This document shows, in pieces, positions 1 to 5,988 of a DNA stretch of 17,440 bases. A program made the position numbers and the translations under genes. The stretch covers positions 1 to 17,440 of the forward strand of contig PWHM01000125.1 of the NCBI GenBank assembly GCA_003554915.1, written 5' to 3'. Position 1 is the stretch's first letter. The number at the start of each line of letters is the position of its first letter. Below the pieces are notes generated by a model. That model made no database searches and was not told the DNA's origin. It saw only the letters and a list, made by a program, of their open reading frames with translations. Source of the stretch: Candidatus Nealsoniibacteriota bacterium. GTDB taxonomy: Bacteria; Patescibacteriota; Minisyncoccia; Minisyncoccales; PWPS01.

Positions 1-981
1 ATGGGAAGCGATAGAGATGAATTCTGATTTAGCTTTATCCAATTTTCTCAACTTCTTATTCGCTTCCTTTAATTCTGTGTTGGTCTCAACCAGTTCGTTA
101 CTTAACTCTTCCAGCTCTTCCTTACGTTCTATTTCCCGCATTACACTTTTTACCAGAAAATAACCGAAGGCAAGAAAGATAATTAAAATAACTCCTTTTG
201 AAATTTGTATCCATAGTTCTTTAGTGAAAAATATAAGATCCACACCTAAAAGAATAGCAATCAAACCAACAATCAAGCTTGTTAATACAACCTTAATCCC
301 AAATAAATTTTGTTTCACAATCGCATATGCAGTAAAACTAAGGAAAAATATGGCAGCATAATTTGCAATATAGGCCCAAGGAACCATTCCATAAATGGGA
401 GATATGAACACATTAAATATAAGATTAAAAAGAAGAAAGATGATCAAACCAAGTAACAGATATTGGACTTTTCTTTTTTCCGTACTTGTTAAGGAAAAAT
501 ATTTTTTGTGTATATTTCTAAAAAGTAAAACAAAAAGTATAAAAATTATTGCATAAATAAAAGGAGTACCCCTTCCGAGTTCGGGGTGAGGGTAAAATTC
601 TTTAATTTGTGCGCCTTTAACCAGGAGGTCTGTAAAAATAGTAACACCAGATAGAGAAACTCCAATTATAACTACAGCCCAGCCAAGAAGAAGGCTTTGT
701 TTTTTATCTTTTTTTGGAAAATTCTTTAAGAAAAAATACATACTAACCAACCATCCGTACACACCTATGTAGGCTATTTTCGTTCTAAATATTACACTCG
801 ATTCAGCTTGCCCCGGAATAGTGATAAGATGCCCAAACAGAACCCAAACTAAAAGGAAGAAGGAAGATATGAAAAATAATTTATTCACTTTCTTTTTTCT
901 GTTTTGAAAGTAGATCCAAAAAGATAAAAGAGCGGCTACGAAAATTATAATAAATAGAAAAATTTGACCAATTAAAAACAT
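1..981 (-). CDS. Membrane sensor histidine kinase, partial (3' end cut by window edge)
   Basis: I translated this frame by hand; it is open from an ATG at 979-981 to base 1 (327 residues, no stop). The first ~285 residues hold about nine hydrophobic helices, an N-terminal 7TM-type sensor region plus two more. The segment AYAIVKQNLFGIKVV after the seventh helix is typical of 7TM sensor kinases. A charged coiled coil (about 286-315) follows, then the HisKA entry KAKSEFISIASH. The last complete codon is the expected phospho-acceptor His, so the rest of HisKA and the ATPase domain lie outside. The start lies one base after the stop of the terpene-synthase-like gene, and a GAGGGA in that gene's last codons could serve as SD. 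Ligand and response regulator are unknown. The family call is firm; a regulatory link to the isoprenoid genes is inference. Confidence 0.92.
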   Translation of the reverse strand, partial: MFLIGQIFLFIIIFVAALLSFWIYFQNRKKKVNKLFFISSFFLLVWVLFGHLITIPGQAESSVIFRTKIAYIGVYGWLVSMYFFLKNFPKKDKKQSLLLGWAVVIIGVSLSGVTIFTDLLVKGAQIKEFYPHPELGRGTPFIYAIIFILFVLLFRNIHKKYFSLTSTEKRKVQYLLLGLIIFLLFNLIFNVFISPIYGMVPWAYIANYAAIFFLSFTAYAIVKQNLFGIKVVLTSLIVGLIAILLGVDLIFFTKELWIQISKGVILIIFLAFGYFLVKSVMREIERKEELEELSNELVETNTELKEANKKLRKLDKAKSEFISIASH

Positions 982-982
982 A

Positions 983-2026
983 TTATTTAAATCCCTCACT
1001 ACATAAATGATTTATCAATAACTCTTTAGTGCCATCTAAAACATTACTCACATTAAAAAAGCTTATTTTTTTTCTAAACTCTTCTATCCTTTGAAATCTT
1101 TTATCCCACTGAATTAGCATATCCCTCTTAACTTTTTTTTCTACCTTACTTACAATATAATCTTTATTACGCTTTAAGTCGTCTAGTTTTAAGATATTAT
1201 TAGAAATCATGTAAGCAAAAGTTTCACTGCTATAATCCCCTTCTTTAATTTCTCGCTCTAGAGTTGTTAGTGAATTTCCTATTCTGCCCATTCGCTGAAT
1301 ATTCCAAAATAATTCTCTTGTCAATCCAATTTCTTCATTTCTAAAGGATGGTGAAGCCATTAAGTCAATCATTAGGAGGACCATTATTTGCATATTTGCG
1401 GACGAATAATTTCTTGCTTCTTCAAAATTTATAATTTCTAAATTTTTATTAGTTAGATAACCGTATAAAGTTGCATTAAAAAATTGTCGATAATCATAAT
1501 AAAAAACTTCTTTAAATTTATTATAATTTGGATAGTTTTCAATATTATTTAATAAAAATTCTTTAAAATAACCAATGGTCTTTAAATAATCAACCTCTTC
1601 ATCTGTAAAACTTCTTAAGTTTTTTTCGTATTCTTTTTGGTTAAAAAATATATTAAAAGACGCCTCCCACATTTCTTTATTTTTTCTTTCATCAGCAATA
1701 TCATCCACTAAGGCGTTAATTATAATCGTGGAAAGTTTGGTTGTGAGTAGTTGGTCTTTAGTCTTCCTGGGAACACTTGATAAAGTTAATTTTTTATTTA
1801 ATAAATAAGTCCACTTCCAAATAAAATCAATGCGTTGGCCAACCTTTTCATATTTATCAACTAACCTCCTTGAATTTTTAGGTAATTTAAATTGATCTAC
1901 CCCATTAATTACTTTATTAATTTCATCTATTGTTAAATTTTTTAAAATTCCACTAATCGTTGGGTGTTTTTCAACTTCATCTTGAGTAAATCCGTAATAA
2001 TTAAAGAGGTTGTTTTCTTGATTCAT
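983..2026 (-). CDS. Class I terpene-synthase-like protein
   Basis: 347 residues from the ATG at 2024-2026; a TTG three codons upstream is possible but less likely. The protein is mostly helical, with no signal peptide or membrane segment. It carries the two metal-binding signatures of class I terpene synthases: an Asp-rich motif DDIAD (108-112), and an NSE-type triad N251-xxx-T255-xxx-E259 on a later helix. An Arg (R205, in EEARNYSS) lies exactly 46 residues before the triad, where family members keep their diphosphate-sensor Arg. The usual C-terminal RY pair is not visible. The family ionises prenyl diphosphates with three Mg2+ and cyclises or dephosphorylates them. The gene begins 15 bases after the prenyl diphosphate synthase stop, so its substrate may be that enzyme's product. 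Actual activity is unknown; it could instead be a prenyltransferase-like or non-catalytic homologue. Confidence 0.68.
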   Translation of the reverse strand: MNQENNLFNYYGFTQDEVEKHPTISGILKNLTIDEINKVINGVDQFKLPKNSRRLVDKYEKVGQRIDFIWKWTYLLNKKLTLSSVPRKTKDQLLTTKLSTIIINALVDDIADERKNKEMWEASFNIFFNQKEYEKNLRSFTDEEVDYLKTIGYFKEFLLNNIENYPNYNKFKEVFYYDYRQFFNATLYGYLTNKNLEIINFEEARNYSSANMQIMVLLMIDLMASPSFRNEEIGLTRELFWNIQRMGRIGNSLTTLEREIKEGDYSSETFAYMISNNILKLDDLKRNKDYIVSKVEKKVKRDMLIQWDKRFQRIEEFRKKISFFNVSNVLDGTKELLINHLCSEGFK

Positions 2027-2041
2027 TTGGCCCAATTTAAT

Positions 2042-3046
2042 TTATTTTTTTCTTTTCTTTAAATAACTTGTAATTTCCTTTAACAGTTTTGTATATTTAT
2101 TAGAGGGTAAAGACTCAAGACTATTGTCTGCTTTTTTTATATATTTATCTTTTATCTCTACCGCCTGCTTTCTACTATCTGTATTTTTCATAATTTCAAT
2201 AGCTCGATTTATATCCTTATCAGTTATATTTTCTTTTTCCATTATCTTTAAAAGTTCATCTTTTTTATCACTTTCATCGAGTGCAAGAAGAAAAACTATA
2301 TTCCCTCTTTTCCTTTCTTTGATATCTTTACCGATTTCTTTACCGAATTTTTTTTCATCTCCAAAAATATCAAGTATGTCGTCCTGCACCTGATAAGCTA
2401 GCCCTAAAAATCTTCCGTATGAAGAAAGTGCTTCAATCTCTTTGCTCTCACCTTTTCCGGCCATAGCTCCAACTTTGCAGGAAACTTGAATTAAAGAAGC
2501 TGTCTTCTTTTCTGCCATTTCAAAATAATCCTTCTTTCCGACTTTCTTATAATAATTTTCTTCTAGATATGGCTCATCTTTAACTTTCAACTCCTGCAAA
2601 ACGTCGATAATCTCTCCCTCAACAACCAACTTCATAGCTTTGGTTAGCTCTCTGGCAATATTTTTATCCAAACCAATTATCGCATTGGAAAGACTTATCC
2701 CATAAAGCATACCGATACATTCGGTCATTGATTGACCGTATTTTTCAATAGTCGTTTTTTTGCCTCGACGCAACTCCCCACAATCAATTACATCATCTAT
2801 AATCAGGGAATAATTATGAAAAATTTCAATTATAGCCGCTAACTTAATCGCCTCTTTTTTTCTCCCCCCTACAGCCATGCAAGAAAGGGTCGTTAAGGTT
2901 GGGCGAATTCTTTTACCTCCGGCTCTTACTGGATAAAGTATTTCTTCCTTGAATCTTTCTCCCATTTTCTTACTGAGTAATTCCTCAATTACGGGATCAA
3001 CCTCGCTCTTGGTTTCCTTTAAAAATTCTTTAAGTTCAATATTCAT
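2042..3046 (-). CDS. Trans (E)-polyprenyl diphosphate synthase
   Basis: 334 residues, full length for the family. It condenses isopentenyl diphosphate with an allylic diphosphate in the cytosol. Visible motifs are GGKRIRP (43-49, IPP binding), the first Asp-rich motif DDVID (84-88) followed by LRRG (92-95), KT at 181-182, and the second Asp-rich motif QVQDDILD (219-226) with downstream KEIGKDIKERK. The first Asp motif has no two-residue insertion, and the residue five before it is Tyr79. In the archaeal-type (type I) geranylgeranyl synthases an aromatic there limits the chain near C20, so a C15-C20 product is likelier than a long quinone-type chain; this is inference. It is the first gene of a run with the terpene-synthase-like gene and the sensor kinase. 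No clear SD precedes the ATG. The 5' UTR from the proposed promoter is about 110 bases. Confidence 0.93.
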   Translation of the reverse strand: MNIELKEFLKETKSEVDPVIEELLSKKMGERFKEEILYPVRAGGKRIRPTLTTLSCMAVGGRKKEAIKLAAIIEIFHNYSLIIDDVIDCGELRRGKKTTIEKYGQSMTECIGMLYGISLSNAIIGLDKNIARELTKAMKLVVEGEIIDVLQELKVKDEPYLEENYYKKVGKKDYFEMAEKKTASLIQVSCKVGAMAGKGESKEIEALSSYGRFLGLAYQVQDDILDIFGDEKKFGKEIGKDIKERKRGNIVFLLALDESDKKDELLKIMEKENITDKDINRAIEIMKNTDSRKQAVEIKDKYIKKADNSLESLPSNKYTKLLKEITSYLKKRKK

Positions 3047-3162
3047 AAAAAAACCGTATCACCGAAACAATGGACTTTAATTTTCTTTCCACTTGTTGGT
3101 TTTACGATTATAATTTTGATTCGTTTTTTATAATATTAATCTAAAATATGATAGCTTTTCTT

Positions 3163-3191
3163 ATTATAAAAGAAATAAGATTAATTAGCAA
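3163..3191 (-). promoter_or_regulatory. Promoter for the prenyl synthase unit
   Basis: On the minus strand TTGCTA (3186-3191) is followed by a 17-base spacer and a perfect TATAAT (3163-3168). The start site would be near 3156, giving a leader of about 110 bases before the ATG at 3046. The -35 is one arm of the palindrome at 3185-3202. Confidence 0.62.
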
Positions 3192-3202
3192 AAACTTGCT
3201 AA
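3185..3202. promoter_or_regulatory. Palindrome formed by two divergent -35 elements; possible operator
   Basis: TTAGCAA (3185-3191) and TTGCTAA (3196-3202) form a perfect 7-base inverted repeat around AAAC. Each arm contains the -35 (TTGCTA) of one of two divergent promoters. A protein bound here would block both. The symmetry could also result simply from two similar -35 elements placed back to back. Confidence 0.5.
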
Positions 3203-3224
3203 AATAAAAATAAATCACTAAAAT
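3196..3224 (+). promoter_or_regulatory. Promoter for the small basic protein gene
   Basis: TTGCTA (3196-3201), a 17-base spacer, then TAAAAT (3219-3224). The start site would be near 3231, leaving a 5' UTR of about 90 bases before the ATG at 3322. The rest of the 3047-3312 gap is AT-rich, and I see no gene in it. Confidence 0.55.
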
Positions 3225-3287
3225 TCAAATAGAACCTTAAAATAAAAATTATCTTCGGTGTGGCAATTAAGAGCTTTTTAATTTAGT

Positions 3288-3310
3288 CCGGTCTTTTCTT
3301 TAAAAACCGG
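3288..3310 (+). promoter_or_regulatory. Leader hairpin touching the ribosome binding site
   Basis: CCGGT (3288-3292) pairs with ACCGG (3306-3310), and TTTT (3294-3297) with AAAA (3302-3305), leaving one bulged C. The last two G residues of the stem are also the first two of the SD GGAGGTG (3309-3315). Folding would partly hide the SD. Confidence 0.4.
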
Positions 3311-3321
3311 AGGTGAAAAAG

Positions 3322-3690
3322 ATGGGAAAAAGAAAGAAATCTCGTAAAGGAACTAAAAATAAACCGGCAGTGCGTAAGGTTCAAAAGAAGCAGGAGAAAA
3401 TTGAGGAGATTTTGGAGAAGCGAGAAGTAAAAAAACGGGAAAGCTATCTTCTCGATTTCGTTTCCGGATTTTTAAAATATCGTCGCTCCGTTTTGGAAGA
3501 GGAATACGAAAAAGCGGATTCTTGCTTCCGCGAATTGGAGGAAATGAAAAAGAGAGAAAATTTCGGTATAAGTGATAACGATTTGAATATAATCAAATGC
3601 GCCGTAATTTACAAGAATCCGGAAAAAGATGAAAAAAGAACCGTAAAGGAGCTCAATGAGCTCGAATCAAGAATTTCAAACCGAAGATAA
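3322..3690 (+). CDS. Small, highly basic protein of unknown function
   Basis: 122 residues; I do not recognise the family. The start is the ATG at 3322, six bases after a strong SD GGAGGTG (3309-3315). A GTG at 3313 in the same frame lies inside the SD and is rejected. The first ~35 residues are dense in Lys/Arg (KRKKSRKGTK and onward), like nucleic-acid-binding tails. The remainder is charged and helical with a likely coiled coil (about 25-80, many EK/RE pairs). There is no signal peptide and no Cys pair that suggests metal binding. It is a single-gene unit with its own promoter and a strong terminator, divergent from the prenyl synthase unit. RNA or ribosome binding is possible from charge alone but not shown. 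Confidence 0.72.
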   Translation: MGKRKKSRKGTKNKPAVRKVQKKQEKIEEILEKREVKKRESYLLDFVSGFLKYRRSVLEEEYEKADSCFRELEEMKKRENFGISDNDLNIIKCAVIYKNPEKDEKRTVKELNELESRISNRR

Positions 3691-3705
3691 TTATACCGAT
3701 AAGCC

Positions 3706-3743
3706 GAAGAGGGGTAAGAAACCCCTCTTCTTTTCTTCTTTTT
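3706..3743 (+). terminator. Intrinsic terminator of the small basic protein gene
   Basis: Perfect 10-base stem GAAGAGGGGT (3706-3715) / ACCCCTCTTC (3721-3730) with loop AAGAA, followed by a T-rich tract to 3743. It lies 16 bases after the stop codon. Confidence 0.88.
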
Positions 3744-3753
3744 GTATGATTAG

Positions 3754-3783
3754 AAAAAGCACCGCTTTTTTGGAAGCGGTGCT
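3754..3783 (-). terminator. Intrinsic terminator of the HxxxH-motif gene
   Basis: Perfect 10-base stem AGCACCGCTT (3759-3768) / AAGCGGTGCT (3774-3783). Read on the minus strand it ends in TTTTT (complement of 3754-3758). It lies 12 bases beyond the stop codon of the gene at 3796-4452. Confidence 0.85.
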
Positions 3784-3795
3784 CTTAAGTATCTT

Positions 3796-4452
3796 TTAGG
3801 CCTCGACCGTAATAGTCGGGGCAATCCTCCTTTTTAATAAGATGATGGGAATATCTTTAAATCTACCATACCTCTTTAGCAGATCGGACTCATAAAGCCT
3901 GTTAAGTGAATAGTTCTGAACAACAATACTGTCGAACTCTCTATATACAAATTCCTTATCATTGATTCCATCTCTTGAGCAAGAGCATTTTTCATGTTTT
4001 TCGTCTCTTTCGACTCTTCTCACTATCTTCTTAAGAAGAGGGTTGCAAATTACGGCTTCTCGAGTAATTAAAGAAATTTTCTTTTCGGCCTGAAGGTAGT
4101 GCCTATACTTGTGAACTGCAACAAAAAATAATCGTTGATCCCAAGTTTTTAACCTCTCTTCAATCGGAAACAAAACAGAAGCTTCTTTAAATCTTTCGGC
4201 TAGTCCCGGTAAATAAATGTCGTACTTACCGGTTTTTTTATGAAAAGCTGCCTCAACCCCTCTTCCATTAGCCTCCGTTATAATGCAAAAACTAAAACTG
4301 GACTGCTGATCTTCTGAAACAATCCCGTGGATCATCTCTAAATAGTTGATAAAATTGAAGGCCGTCATCTTGTCAAAATCAGTAACTTTAATTCCCGACC
4401 AGTTGTCAATTTTCCTCATAATCTCTTTTTTCTTTTGTGAATGTGCCTGCAT
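3796..4452 (-). CDS. Unknown protein with an HxxxH (zinc-peptidase-like) motif
   Basis: 218 residues, cytosolic by appearance, of no family I can name with confidence. Residues 108-121 (LFFVAVHKYRHYLQ) resemble the AxHExRHxxQ helix of small putative zinc metallopeptidases, with H114 and H118 kept. The catalytic Glu position after the first His is Lys115. A later EFDSIVVQ (172-179) could supply a third ligand. A CSCS stretch (156-159) sits in a charged loop. The start at 4450-4452 is supported by a G-rich SD-like AGGGGGG six bases upstream. The gene is monocistronic, has its own terminator, and is divergent from the PerR-like gene. If the Lys is real, the fold may be kept without peptidase chemistry. 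Confidence 0.7.
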   Translation of the reverse strand: MQAHSQKKKEIMRKIDNWSGIKVTDFDKMTAFNFINYLEMIHGIVSEDQQSSFSFCIITEANGRGVEAAFHKKTGKYDIYLPGLAERFKEASVLFPIEERLKTWDQRLFFVAVHKYRHYLQAEKKISLITREAVICNPLLKKIVRRVERDEKHEKCSCSRDGINDKEFVYREFDSIVVQNYSLNRLYESDLLKRYGRFKDIPIILLKRRIAPTITVEA

Positions 4453-4480
4453 TTTTAACCCCCCTTTTTAGGATTGTCTT

Positions 4481-4508
4481 ATTATACAATAGAATAAAAT
4501 AAAAGCAA
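4481..4508 (-). promoter_or_regulatory. Promoter for the HxxxH-motif gene
   Basis: On the minus strand TTGCTT (4503-4508), a 16-base spacer and a perfect TATAAT (4481-4486). The start site would be near 4474, just before the SD-like G tract. An inverted repeat ATTGT/ACAAT (4473-4490) surrounds the -10. Confidence 0.5.
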
Positions 4509-4519
4509 ATAGCTTAAAT

Positions 4520-4548
4520 TTGACAATATTTATTATAAATAATATACT
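4520..4548 (+). promoter_or_regulatory. Promoter for the PerR-like / rubrerythrin unit with palindromic spacer
   Basis: Consensus TTGACA (4520-4525), a 17-base spacer and TATACT (4543-4548). The spacer and -10 contain an imperfect AT-rich palindrome (4526-4545, 16 of 20 positions symmetrical). It resembles Fur/PerR-type boxes, so autoregulation is plausible. The start site near 4555 leaves a leader of under 20 bases with no SD. Confidence 0.68.
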
Positions 4549-4572
4549 TTTTAATAGTAATAATTATTAATT

Positions 4573-4941
4573 ATGACAAAATCAGTAAGAAAAACCAAGC
4601 AAAAAGAGGTTATCGAAAAATATTTGGCTTCCACCTGCTGTCATCCCTCTGCGGATACCGTCTACAGTGAAGTTAAAAAAGAGTTACCCAACATTTCAAA
4701 GGCAACTGTCTACAGAATACTCAGAAATTTCAAAGAGAAAGGAAAAATCCAAGAAATTCCGACTGACGTTTCTCGGTGGGACTACAAAGAAGATCCACAC
4801 CCTCACTTCATTTGCAATCAGTGTGGACAAATCTTCGATATTGAAGAAAAGGTTGATATACCGGAAAAGAAAAAGTTGGACGTAGGTATGGTTGAAAGCT
4901 GCCGGATGGTTTTCTGTGGAGTTTGTAAAACCTGCAAATAG
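4573..4941 (+). CDS. perR: Fur-family regulator, PerR-like peroxide sensor
   Basis: 122 residues. An N-terminal winged helix (about 1-60, recognition helix around ISKATVYRILRNF) is followed by a dimerisation/metal domain. Aligned by eye with Bacillus PerR, all five regulatory metal ligands are present: H24 (HPSAD), D70 (SRWDY), H76 and H78 (PHPHF), and D89 (IFDIE). Asp at the last position favours PerR over Fur, which has Glu there. The structural zinc site is C81/C84 with C118/C121. PerR senses H2O2 by metal-catalysed oxidation of the His ligands and de-represses peroxide defence genes. Rubrerythrin lies 52 bases downstream on the same strand, a classic PerR target. The ATG has no SD. The symbol is inferred from ligands and context. 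Confidence 0.86.
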   Translation: MTKSVRKTKQKEVIEKYLASTCCHPSADTVYSEVKKELPNISKATVYRILRNFKEKGKIQEIPTDVSRWDYKEDPHPHFICNQCGQIFDIEEKVDIPEKKKLDVGMVESCRMVFCGVCKTCK

Positions 4942-4993
4942 CATTATAATTTAAACGGTCAGAGTTTTAATAATCTAAAATTAATTGATAACC

Positions 4994-5578
4994 ATGGATC
5001 AAACACTAAAAAATTTAGCAAAAGCGTTCATCGGTGAGAGTCAGGCCAGGAACAGATATAACATGTATGCATCTCTGGCTAAAAAAGAAGGGTATGTTCA
5101 AATCTACAATATCTTCAACGAAACGGCCGAACACGAAAAGCAGCATGCCAAGTGGATGATAAGAATGTTCAACCAAATTAAAGACGACGAAAATTTGGAC
5201 ATTGCCGATATTACGGTAGAAGCTGACTTCATTTCCACCCTGGGAAATACCGAGGAAAATCTGCAATCAGCCATAGACGGAGAGCATTATGAAAATAGTG
5301 AGATGTATCCCGGATTCGCTAAAACAGCTAAAAAAGAAGGATACCCGGAAGTGGCGGCAAGACTTAAAGCGGTGGCAGGATCAGAGATGTATCACGAAGA
5401 AAGATATAAAAAACTTTTAGAGCAGGTAAAAAAAGAAACCGTATTCAAGAAAGAAAAGCAGGTTGAATGGGTTTGTTTGGAGTGCGGAAGGGTCCATAAA
5501 GGAAAAACCCCTCCCGAGATCTGTCCTTCCTGCGACCATCCCAGAGATTACTACAAGTTGAAGTGTGAAGAATATTAA
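4994..5578 (+). CDS. rbr: Rubrerythrin
   Basis: 194 residues, typical length. It is a cytosolic non-haem di-iron protein that reduces hydrogen peroxide. The N-terminal ferritin-like domain has E15 in GESQARNRY, E48xxH51 in ETAEHEKQHAK, and a second ligand helix near SEMYHEERY. The C-terminal rubredoxin-like domain has two Cys pairs, CLEC and CPSC (about 160-182), for a single iron. I choose the ATG at 4994 because rubrerythrins begin a few residues before the GESQARNRY helix; an in-frame TTG at 4985 is less likely. No SD is visible. The gene probably shares the PerR-like gene's transcript and ends in a strong terminator. With no obvious rubredoxin nearby, its electron donor is unknown. Confidence 0.96.
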   Translation: MDQTLKNLAKAFIGESQARNRYNMYASLAKKEGYVQIYNIFNETAEHEKQHAKWMIRMFNQIKDDENLDIADITVEADFISTLGNTEENLQSAIDGEHYENSEMYPGFAKTAKKEGYPEVAARLKAVAGSEMYHEERYKKLLEQVKKETVFKKEKQVEWVCLECGRVHKGKTPPEICPSCDHPRDYYKLKCEEY

Positions 5579-5600
5579 TAAATTCTCGCCCTTAATTTCA

Positions 5601-5631
5601 AAACACCGGTTTTTAGAACCGGTGTTTTTTT
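5601..5631 (+). terminator. Intrinsic terminator of the PerR-like / rubrerythrin unit
   Basis: Perfect 11-base stem AAACACCGGTT (5601-5611) / AACCGGTGTTT (5617-5627) with a five-base loop and continuing T run, 22 bases after the rubrerythrin stop. Confidence 0.88.
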
Positions 5632-5657
5632 ATCTGAGTTAATATAAGACAAGAAAC

Positions 5658-5686
5658 TTGCTTTTTTAATAAATAAATTGTATAGT
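5658..5686 (+). promoter_or_regulatory. Promoter for the small coiled-coil gene
   Basis: TTGCTT (5658-5663), a 17-base spacer and TATAGT (5681-5686). The start site near 5693 places the SD GGAGGT (5695-5700) almost at the 5' end of the mRNA. Confidence 0.58.
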
Positions 5687-5706
5687 TTAAAAAAGGAGGT
5701 TTCGAT

Positions 5707-5949
5707 ATGCAACTGAACCGAGTGAATATAGTGCAAATCATGGAAAAAAGAGAGCTTACGGAAGAGGAGATTGGACTAGTGAAAGAATACGAAGCGACAA
5801 TCGAAAAATTTAGAGACTGTTATCAACAGCTGGAAGAAAGTGGAGGGACCATAAAAGAAACACTGGAGACAATAGAAGACCTGATGAAACTTAACAAGAG
5901 AATTGCCCAATTGAAAGGAAAGCTTCAAGAATTAAAAAGTGGCTCTTAA
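5707..5949 (+). CDS. Small coiled-coil protein of unknown function
   Basis: 80 residues, no family recognised. The start is well defined by GGAGGT (5695-5700) six bases before the ATG. After ~15 residues the chain is almost entirely amphipathic, acidic helix with heptad-like spacing (about 17-45 and 50-76), broken by a GG at about 46-47. It has one Cys, no signal peptide and no membrane segment. It has its own promoter and terminator, with the stop codon lying in the terminator loop. It could be a small adaptor or oligomerisation protein; nothing in the sequence fixes a function. Confidence 0.72.
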   Translation: MQLNRVNIVQIMEKRELTEEEIGLVKEYEATIEKFRDCYQQLEESGGTIKETLETIEDLMKLNKRIAQLKGKLQELKSGS

Positions 5950-5968
5950 TTGAGCCGCTTATTTTTTT
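5937..5968 (+). terminator. Intrinsic terminator overlapping the stop codon, probably bidirectional
   Basis: Nine-base stem (5937-5945 / 5952-5960, one G-T pair) with loop TTAATT and a seven-T run (5962-5968). The TAA stop (5947-5949) lies in the loop. On the minus strand the stem ends in TTTTT, so it could also end the operon whose last gene, rarA, stops at 5989. Confidence 0.8.
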
Positions 5969-5988
5969 AGATTGGTTGCTTTTCGTAT

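Noticed and set aside
983..2035. TTG start at 2035 for the terpene-synthase-like gene
   Set aside because: An ATG three codons downstream (2024-2026) is a more likely start; no SD supports the TTG.
3313..3321. GTG start at 3313 for the small basic protein
   Set aside because: The GTG is part of the SD GGAGGTG; the ATG at 3322 has ideal spacing.
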